A program made the translations under genes and the position numbers. Below are positions 25,567-32,486 of a stretch of 32,486 nucleotides of DNA, in pieces. Every line of letters starts with the position of its first letter. Within the stretch, counting starts at the first letter, position 1. Origin of the DNA: an uncultured Bacilli bacterium (GTDB taxonomy: Bacteria; Bacillota_I; Bacilli_A; RF39; UBA660); the NCBI GenBank assembly GCA_947589435.1, contig CANQBI010000018.1:1-32486 (forward strand). The letters are read 5' to 3'. Below the pieces are notes generated by a model that saw only the letters and a program-made list of their open reading frames with translations, did not search any database and had not been told where the DNA came from.

Positions 25567-27347
25567 TGAAAAAATTAACAGCCGAAAATTTAAGGGAAAT
25601 GTATTTAAAATTTTTTGAAAGTAAAGGACATAAAATAATTGAATCAGCTTCCATTATTCCGGAAAATGATCCAACTGTTTTATTTACAACAGCCGGGATG
25701 CATCCTTTAGTTCCTTATTTACTCGGAACTAATCATCCTAGTGGTAAAAGACTTACCGATGTTCAAAAATGTATTAGAACTAGTGATATTGATGAAGTTG
25801 GAGATGCTTCTCACTTAACATTTTTTGAAATGCTTGGTAATTGGAGTTTAGGTGATTACTTTAAGGAAGACGCCATCAAATTTAGCTTTGAATTCTTAAC
25901 TAGTGAAGATTATTTAGGTATTCCGAAAGATAAATTATATTTTTCTGTTTTTGGAGGAGACGATGATGCTCCAAGAGATAATGAATCATATAATATTTGG
26001 AAAAGTTTAGGAGTTGAGGAAAGTCATTTATTCTTCTTGCCTAAAGAAAATAACTTCTGGATTTTAGGTAGTGGTATTGGTCCATGTGGCCCGGATACGG
26101 AAATGTTCTATGACACGGGAAAACCGGCTTGTGGACCAGATTGTAGTCCGGCTTGTGATTGTGGTAAATACTTAGAAATTTGGAACGATGTTTTTATGGA
26201 ATACTACAAAAGTGAAGATGGTAATTTAACGAAATTAAAACAACAAAATGTGGATACAGGTATGGGCTTAGAAAGAACTATTACGGTTTTAAATAATTTA
26301 GAAAGTGTTTATGATTCTGATATCTTCAAAAGAATTAAAGAAAAATTAGAAGAATTATCCGGACTTAAATATGAAGATAATAAAAAATCATTTAGAATTA
26401 TTATGGACCATGTTCGTACTAGTACCTTTATTCTAGGAGATGACCATGGTATTACGCCAAGTAACATTGGAGCCGGTTATGTCTTAAGAAGACTTTTAAG
26501 AAGAGCCATTAGACATTTAAGAAAATTAAATATTAATGAAAATGTTTTAAAAGAACTAGCTAATCTTTATATTGAAGACTACCAAGAAATATATTCCGAA
26601 CTAACTAGAAATAAAGAAGCAATATTTAGAGAATTAGATAAAGAATATGATAAGTTTAGTAAAACCATTAAAGATGGGGAAAGATTATTTTATAAGACTA
26701 TTAAGCATTTAGAAGGAGATACCCTAAAAGGAGAAGATGCTTTCAAATTGTTTGATACTTTTGGTTTTCCCATTGAAATGACCGAAGAACTAGCAGCTGA
26801 AAATAACTTAAAAGTGGATATTGAAGGATTCAAAAAATGCTTTAAAGAACATCAAGATAAATCAAGAACTATTGATGCTGGTTCATTTAAAGGAGGTCTT
26901 GCGGATACTTCTGAAGAGTCAACGAAATATCATACTTTAGCTCACCTTCTTCTTGCCACTTTACAAGAAATTTATGGTAAAGATGTTATTCAAAAAGGAT
27001 GTAATATAACTAGTGAAAGAATTCGTTTTGATTTTAACTGTGACCATAAACTTACGGATGAAGAAAAGGCGAGAATTGAAAATAGAGTTAATGAAATGAT
27101 TAAAACTAATACGCCGGTTACTTGGAAAGAAATGTCTTATGAAGATGCGAAAAAAGAGGGCGCTCATGGAACATTTGAAAATAAATATGGTAGTTTAGTA
27201 AAAGTTTATACCATTGGTAATTTATCTAAAGAAATTTGTGGGGGACCTCATGTCGAAAATACCGGAGTACTTGGGCATTTTAGAATTACGAAAGAAGAAT
27301 CATCAAGTGCTGGTGTAAGAAGAATTAAAGGAGTTTTAGAAGATTAA
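25566..27347 (+). CDS. alaS: Alanine--tRNA ligase, short form lacking C-terminal C-Ala domain
   Basis: FFESKGHKIIESASIIPENDPTVLFTTAGMHPLVPYLLG, FEMLGNWSLGDYFK; editing-domain HTLAHLL and ICGGPHV; ends at RRIKGVLED. Confidence 0.95.
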   Translation: MKKLTAENLREMYLKFFESKGHKIIESASIIPENDPTVLFTTAGMHPLVPYLLGTNHPSGKRLTDVQKCIRTSDIDEVGDASHLTFFEMLGNWSLGDYFKEDAIKFSFEFLTSEDYLGIPKDKLYFSVFGGDDDAPRDNESYNIWKSLGVEESHLFFLPKENNFWILGSGIGPCGPDTEMFYDTGKPACGPDCSPACDCGKYLEIWNDVFMEYYKSEDGNLTKLKQQNVDTGMGLERTITVLNNLESVYDSDIFKRIKEKLEELSGLKYEDNKKSFRIIMDHVRTSTFILGDDHGITPSNIGAGYVLRRLLRRAIRHLRKLNINENVLKELANLYIEDYQEIYSELTRNKEAIFRELDKEYDKFSKTIKDGERLFYKTIKHLEGDTLKGEDAFKLFDTFGFPIEMTEELAAENNLKVDIEGFKKCFKEHQDKSRTIDAGSFKGGLADTSEESTKYHTLAHLLLATLQEIYGKDVIQKGCNITSERIRFDFNCDHKLTDEEKARIENRVNEMIKTNTPVTWKEMSYEDAKKEGAHGTFENKYGSLVKVYTIGNLSKEICGGPHVENTGVLGHFRITKEESSSAGVRRIKGVLED

Positions 27348-27420
27348 AACTTCTTTTTTAGTATAATTTCTTGATTTTCTATTTTTTATACCATATAATA
27401 AATACAAAGGAGAAAAAAAC

Positions 27421-27666
27421 ATGAATAAAGCAAGTGGTTCAATCCATTTAGATAGTTTAGGGGCAACACCAGATTATAGTGATTTTGATGGACGTGATAC
27501 TAGAAGAAGATATTATGACCCTTTGTCTTATTGTGCCAATAGTGATTTATTTCAAAGACCAAGTAAATTGTGGGGACAAAGAACATTATCTGATGAAGAA
27601 TACGAGCGTCAAGCAGATGATATGAAAAGATTTTGTGGTGGGCCAGTACGAAAAAGAGAGCGCTAA
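27421..27666 (+). CDS. Small hypothetical protein
   Basis: AAAGGAG SD and ATG start; 81 aa charged protein. Confidence 0.55.
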   Translation: MNKASGSIHLDSLGATPDYSDFDGRDTRRRYYDPLSYCANSDLFQRPSKLWGQRTLSDEEYERQADDMKRFCGGPVRKRER

Positions 27667-27778
27667 TTTAGAAATTTTTAGGAGTTTTAGAAGATTAAAA
27701 CTTCTTTTTTTAATATAGTTCCTAAACTTGTCAAAAGTTTTAGGATAAGTTATAATTAATAATAGGGAAGTGGCATAG

Positions 27779-28351
27779 ATGAAAAGAAATGGTTTTGTTT
27801 TTATTGAAACAATTATTGCTATTGTCGTTTTAACAGGTTCTTTGCTTTTAATCTATTCTTCTTTTACGCACTTATATGAAAGTGAAAAGGTAAGAGTTTA
27901 TTATGATGATGCTGCTTTTATTTATCGAACCCATTATTTAAGAGATAAAATAACTTCTTTAAATATTATGCCTATTATAAGAGATTTAGAAAATAATGAA
28001 GATGTTTATTTTCATGTAATTGGTATGGATACGAAAGATTTGTTTTTAGGTTATGAAAGCGAAGGAGCTTTTGTGAGTCAAATGATTCAAGATTTTGCTG
28101 TTAAACAAATGATTATATTAAAAAACAATAAAATAGATAATTTAAAAAAATGTAGTGCTAGTTGTAGTTTAGATAAAGAATGCTTAGAATTTGAAGATTG
28201 TAATTATTTATATTTAACTTTAGATGAAGATTTTATTAATTATTTAAAGACTATTTATGTGGAAGATTCATCAGCCTATATTTTTGCAGTTTCTTATCAT
28301 CCTTGTGAAAATAGTCATTGTCAAAATTTTTATAGTTGGGTAAGTGTGTAA
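27779..28351 (+). CDS. Prepilin-like protein (type IV pilin N-terminal motif)
   Basis: MKRNGFVFIETIIAIVVLTGSLLLIYSSF. Confidence 0.7.
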   Translation: MKRNGFVFIETIIAIVVLTGSLLLIYSSFTHLYESEKVRVYYDDAAFIYRTHYLRDKITSLNIMPIIRDLENNEDVYFHVIGMDTKDLFLGYESEGAFVSQMIQDFAVKQMIILKNNKIDNLKKCSASCSLDKECLEFEDCNYLYLTLDEDFINYLKTIYVEDSSAYIFAVSYHPCENSHCQNFYSWVSV

Positions 28352-28353
28352 TT

Positions 28354-28719
28354 ATGAAGAAAAATGGTTTTATTTCAACATCTCTAATTTATACTTTCTT
28401 TATTATCTTTTTAACCCTTTTAGTTTTTGTTATCTCATCTTATTCGAAAACTAGGTTTTTACTAAATGAGTATAAAGATAAAATTAAAGAGGAATTTTCG
28501 GATATTAATACTTTAGATGTTAATTTATATTTTAAAGTTTGGAACGAAGAGACTAAAGAATATGAAATCGAATATAATATGCCTAAAGAGGGGTATATTT
28601 TTGATAATAATTTAAGTTATTGTGAAAAAGGGTCTACATTAAGTATGGAAGATGGGCGCGTTATTGTTGATACCATAAAAAAAGACCGTTGTTATGCCTA
28701 TTTTAATCTAGATCACTAG
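28354..28719 (+). CDS. Prepilin-like/exported protein with C-terminal Cys-pair module
   Basis: MKKNGFISTSLIYTFFIIFLTLLVFVISSY; SYCEKGSTLSMEDGRVIVDTIKKDRCYAYFN. Confidence 0.6.
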   Translation: MKKNGFISTSLIYTFFIIFLTLLVFVISSYSKTRFLLNEYKDKIKEEFSDINTLDVNLYFKVWNEETKEYEIEYNMPKEGYIFDNNLSYCEKGSTLSMEDGRVIVDTIKKDRCYAYFNLDH

Positions 28720-28728
28720 GAGGTTTTT

Positions 28729-29337
28729 ATGTTAAATAATAAAGGAATGTCTTTAATGGAAATACTGGTAAGTATTATTTTAATAAGTGTCGTATTAGTG
28801 TTCTTATTTGAACTTTTAATTGATTTAAAAAATGAATCCAAGAATAATGATTATGCTTCAAATAACCAAATCAATAGAATGGAAATAATTTATAATTTAG
28901 AAAATGAATTAAATAAATATCGTTTAGTCGGCCTAAAAGATGAATCAACTTCGGATAATTTAGTTTTGGACTTCTATTATGATGTTGAAGGAAAAGAAGT
29001 TAAAACTACTTTAGAAACTTTAAAAGAAGATAATACTTATTTAATGCGTTACAGGGGAATTGATAATAAATTTACTTATAAAATGCAAGGAGCAGAAGTA
29101 AATCCTTGTGCATATTTCACCTCTTATATAGATGAAGATACATCTAATTATTACTTTAAATTAAATATCTTTGTTTATAGTGACCCATATCATGAAAGAA
29201 ATAATTTAGGATTTAATAATGCTTTAGATGATATTGAAATAAGTTATATGGGTAATTCTAATAATTTAAGAAAAGATGAAGAATACTTAACCGCCCATAA
29301 TTATACTAATGAGAAAGTAGGAGCCTGTTCCAATTAA
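28729..29337 (+). CDS. Prepilin-like protein
   Basis: MLNNKGMSLMEILVSIILISVVLVFLFELL; AGGAGG SD. Confidence 0.72.
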   Translation: MLNNKGMSLMEILVSIILISVVLVFLFELLIDLKNESKNNDYASNNQINRMEIIYNLENELNKYRLVGLKDESTSDNLVLDFYYDVEGKEVKTTLETLKEDNTYLMRYRGIDNKFTYKMQGAEVNPCAYFTSYIDEDTSNYYFKLNIFVYSDPYHERNNLGFNNALDDIEISYMGNSNNLRKDEEYLTAHNYTNEKVGACSN

Positions 29338-30216
29338 AATTTGATAAAGTCTTCCTTTAAAAAAGTTTTGGTATTTAATTTGGGTATCATTTAATATTTC
29401 TAAGATTTGGGTATGAATGGACATACCAGCAAAAGAGATAATCAAAATAGCTAATATCTCTTTTTTTAAACTAAGTAAATGGAGTAGAGGTAAACTATTT
29501 AAAGAAGTACTAATTTCTAAAATACCTTTTAAAATTATTTTCCCCATTAAAGAAAGATTTAATAAATTTTCGAAGATTGTACTGATAATTAAATAAAAAA
29601 TAATGGAACCTAAAATCATTAAAAGAGTATCCATACTTTTTTTAATCGCATTAGGAATAATAGTTAAAAGGTTATAGTTATTATTTTCATTCTCATTTAA
29701 TATTATTTTGTTATAGTTATTTTTACCTCTTACAAGTAACCCAATTAAGACATTACTTAAATAAAGGGTAATAATTATTTTTAAAGTAATAAAGTTATTA
29801 AAACTTAATCTTAGAATAGTATATAAAAATAAAGGATTAGGAAAGTAAGTATAATAAATAAGTTTATTGGCGTCCTCTAGGGTAATTTGCATGTTACTTA
29901 GCATTTCTTTTAAGATGTAAGCATTAGAGGGTGTTCCACTAAATAAAGATAGAATAAAGGCTAAAGAGGCAGAGCCAGAGGTATGAAATAGATTATTAAA
30001 ACTGGGACCAATTAATTTATTAAGTAAAGATAAAGCATTAGTCTTAATAATTATTTCATTTAAAATAAACATAATAAAAAGAGATGGAAATACTTTAGTA
30101 AGCCAAAGACTTGTCGCTTTAACGACCACGCTACCTAGTAAATAATTATATTTAAAGGCTAAAATTAAAAAGAATATAAATAAAAATATTAGCAAAACTT
30201 TTTTTAAATTATTCAT
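29287..30216 (-). CDS. ylbJ: YlbJ-like integral membrane protein
   Basis: Multi-TM; KVFPSLFIMFILNEII, SLFSGTPSNAYILKEM, YFPNPLFLYTIL typical of YlbJ/nucleoside-recognition Gate proteins; next to a ylbL-like gene. Confidence 0.75.
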   Translation of the reverse strand: MNNLKKVLLIFLFIFFLILAFKYNYLLGSVVVKATSLWLTKVFPSLFIMFILNEIIIKTNALSLLNKLIGPSFNNLFHTSGSASLAFILSLFSGTPSNAYILKEMLSNMQITLEDANKLIYYTYFPNPLFLYTILRLSFNNFITLKIIITLYLSNVLIGLLVRGKNNYNKIILNENENNNYNLLTIIPNAIKKSMDTLLMILGSIIFYLIISTIFENLLNLSLMGKIILKGILEISTSLNSLPLLHLLSLKKEILAILIISFAGMSIHTQILEILNDTQIKYQNFFKGRLYQILIGTGSYFLISIIMGG

Positions 30217-30256
30217 AAAAATACTCCAAAGTGCTATAATAGATTAGGTGATATAA

Positions 30257-31264
30257 ATGATTAATAAATTATATGAGAATATTAAGAGTTTTTTTAAAGA
30301 AAACTATAAATTTTTATTATTTTTAATTTGTTTAATTTTATTTTTAACTTATGAATTTCCTTATATAATATATAAAACTGGAGGCACGATTCCTTTAAGT
30401 GAAAGAGTCGAAGTCGAAAAGAAATACGAAGAAGAAGGAACACTTTCGATGAGTTATGTAACCGCTAGTAAAGGAACTATTCCTTTTATCTTGCTTTCTT
30501 TTGTTCTTCCAGATTGGGATTTAGTACCTTTGAGTGATGTAACTACCAGTGGTTCATATGATAATGTTATTGAAGTAGGACGGGAATATATGGATGAAGG
30601 TATTGATAATGCGATTATCTCGGCCTTTAAATTATCAAGTTATAAAATCGATATTACCAAAACCATTAATAAAGTTATATATTTGAGTGAAGAAGCAAAG
30701 ACTAACATTAAAATAGGAGATGAAATTATTAGTGTTAATGATAGAAATATTGGAAGTATTACCGAATTACAAGAATATATCAATACTTTAAAAGAAAATG
30801 ATAAAGTAAGTATTAAAGTATTAAATGATGGAAAGTCTTATGAAAGAGAAGCCACCATTTATAAAGCCGAAGATGATACTTTAAAAATAGGGATTGCTTT
30901 TCATACTACTTATGAATATAAAACCGAAATACCGGTTTCGGTTAAAATGAAAAACAGTGAATCTGGTTCTAGTGGTAGTTTTATGATGAGTTTGGCTATT
31001 TATAATGCTCTAACGGAAGAAGATATTACAAAAGGTTTAGATATTGTGGGAACAGGCTCTATTACTAGTGATGGCGTAATTGAAGAAATTGGGGGCGTTA
31101 AATACAAAATTCTAGGAGCCGAAAAAAGGCATGCCGATATCTTCTTTTGTCCTGAAGAAAACTATGAAGAAGCTAAAAAAGTAAAAGATGAACGTCATTT
31201 AAAAATTGATGTTGTAAAGGTCCATACTTTAGAAGAAGCCATTAATTATTTAAAAAATAAATAA
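30257..31264 (+). CDS. ylbL: YlbL/SepM-like PDZ-S16 (Lon-type) membrane protease
   Basis: TM + PDZ (INIKIGDEIISVNDRNI..) + Lon-type SESGSSGSFMMSLAIYNALT (Ser) and GGVKYKILGAEKRHADIFF (Lys). Confidence 0.88.
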   Translation: MINKLYENIKSFFKENYKFLLFLICLILFLTYEFPYIIYKTGGTIPLSERVEVEKKYEEEGTLSMSYVTASKGTIPFILLSFVLPDWDLVPLSDVTTSGSYDNVIEVGREYMDEGIDNAIISAFKLSSYKIDITKTINKVIYLSEEAKTNIKIGDEIISVNDRNIGSITELQEYINTLKENDKVSIKVLNDGKSYEREATIYKAEDDTLKIGIAFHTTYEYKTEIPVSVKMKNSESGSSGSFMMSLAIYNALTEEDITKGLDIVGTGSITSDGVIEEIGGVKYKILGAEKRHADIFFCPEENYEEAKKVKDERHLKIDVVKVHTLEEAINYLKNK

Positions 31265-31302
31265 GATATGGTAAAATAAATTAAGAATAGTAAGAGGTAT
31301 TA

Positions 31303-32094
31303 ATGAAGAAAGTATTATTTGTAATTATTCCTTTAATATTATTTATATCTTTATTTTTAGGACTAAGTAGAAATCCTAAAGTTTTTAATACCCAAAATAC
31401 TTTGGCTATTTATATTAAAGAAAATGGAGAATACATTCCTTATAAAGGTAATGATTTTAAAATAGATGGTTATCACTTAAATTATAATGATACAGTGTGT
31501 TACGATAAAGAAAATAAGGTTTTAGAAAATACGACCGATTATTTAGAAGAAACCACTACAGGGATTAGACTTAAAAGTGATATTACAATATCTTGTAAAT
31601 TATATTTTACAAATGATGATAATGTTAGTTCTAAATTCTACCTAAAAGAAGTAGGTAATAATAAATATACAAATACTCTAAAAAATAATTATTATTTAAA
31701 ATTAGAAGAAACTTTAACTTCTTATTGTCTAACAGAAGAGACAAATGAAAGTTCTTGTATTTGGCAAAATATCAATAATCAAGAAATAAATGGTAGTTAT
31801 GAATTTCAAAATAATAATTATGGTTTAAAAGAAGTATCTATTTATGTTAAAGATGCCACGGAAAATAGTATTTTATATGCCAAAGATAGTATTTATTATG
31901 ATAATATCTCCCCTTTATGTGGCGATATAACTATAAATGATTCTGCGCAAGAACTTGTAAGTGGGACGGTTACTTGTCTTGATAAGGAAAGTGGTTGTGT
32001 AAGTGATTTAATTTCTTTTAGTGATATATCTTTAAATACAGAAGTCAAAATCCAAGATTTAGCCGGGAATGAAAATAGTTGTCTAATTAAATAA
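31303..32094 (+). CDS. Exported surface protein, hypothetical
   Basis: N-terminal signal; Cys-rich; TVCYDKENK..ITISCKLYF module. Confidence 0.55.
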   Translation: MKKVLFVIIPLILFISLFLGLSRNPKVFNTQNTLAIYIKENGEYIPYKGNDFKIDGYHLNYNDTVCYDKENKVLENTTDYLEETTTGIRLKSDITISCKLYFTNDDNVSSKFYLKEVGNNKYTNTLKNNYYLKLEETLTSYCLTEETNESSCIWQNINNQEINGSYEFQNNNYGLKEVSIYVKDATENSILYAKDSIYYDNISPLCGDITINDSAQELVSGTVTCLDKESGCVSDLISFSDISLNTEVKIQDLAGNENSCLIK

Positions 32095-32195
32095 AAATAA
32101 TTTATATTTATAATTTTTTACTTTGGTTATTTATATATTGATGGTCATATTTTAGATTTTTTGATATTCTTAAAATATGAAAGTAGTGTGATTTT

Positions 32196-32360
32196 ATGAA
32201 TAGTGGAGCTATACTTTTCTTTAGAATAGGTATTATTATTGTTTTTTTAATTTTAATGTTATTGCTTTCGACAATTATATTAGGCTTGTTCTTTTCTTTG
32301 ATTTTACATTTTATGAATAAGTTTGGTATATCTTTTAACTTTATTACATATAGAAAATAA
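32196..32360 (+). CDS. Small membrane protein (54 aa)
   Basis: MNSGAILFFRIGIIIVFLILMLLLSTIILGLFFSLILHFMNKFGISFNFITYRK*; followed by a terminator. Confidence 0.4.
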   Translation: MNSGAILFFRIGIIIVFLILMLLLSTIILGLFFSLILHFMNKFGISFNFITYRK

Positions 32361-32365
32361 TTTAT

Positions 32366-32394
32366 TAAAAGGACTTAACAAGTCTTTTTTATTC
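32366..32394 (+). terminator. Terminator
   Basis: AAAGGACTTAACAAGTCCTTTTTTATT. Confidence 0.75.
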
Positions 32395-32433
32395 TAAATA
32401 AAAAAGAGTAATGAATACTCTTTAATTGCTTAA

Positions 32434-32486
32434 TGGTGACCCGTACGGGATTTGAACCCATGAATGCATGCGTGAAAGGCATGTGT
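32434..32486 (-). tRNA. tRNA-Glu(UUC), truncated by window edge
   Basis: Minus strand ...CCTTTCACG (anticodon TTC)...GGGTTCAAATCCCGTACGGGTCACCA. Confidence 0.9.

Noticed and set aside
32400-32425. Regulatory hairpin before the last tRNA
   Set aside because: AAGAGTAATGAATACTCTT with an A/T tail is just the terminator of the minus-strand tRNA-Glu transcript.

Overview
This is a low-GC, Bacilli/Firmicutes-like chromosomal segment. TGA is used as a stop (e.g. the ends of murF and the GT2/GtrA gene), so the standard bacterial code applies. Core genes recognised: topA (3' part), frr, plsC-like, murF, ddl, phosphodiester glycosidase, GT2-GtrA fusion, PAP2, ZnuA-like lipoprotein, tRNA-Ser(GCU), recD2, AI-2E transporter, T-box/dNMP-kinase-like/alaS, three prepilin-like genes, ylbJ-like, ylbL-like, and a truncated tRNA-Glu(UUC). 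Between them are accessory patches that are rich in probable non-coding RNAs. (1) An Abi_2/AbiF-like HEPN gene lacks a canonical start codon, has a terminated leader RNA upstream, and is followed by two tandem paralogous sRNA genes (about 7.69-7.94 kb, + strand). (2) Beside tRNA-Ser, a PemK/MazF-like gene is followed on its own strand by two promoter-terminator RNA units. One of these is a 3x about 60-nt repeat RNA with compensatory changes (16.16-16.55 kb, - strand). (3) Three tandem sRNA genes of about 70-76 nt (20.79-21.13 kb, - strand) share a core and have covarying helices, and each has its own promoter and terminator. (4) A surface protein with a variable-looking C-terminus is followed by a non-coding, asparagine-codon-rich partial copy of that region, resembling a diversity-generating retroelement template. 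No reverse transcriptase is present in the window. All calls come from reading the sequence by eye; no database search or folding program was run.
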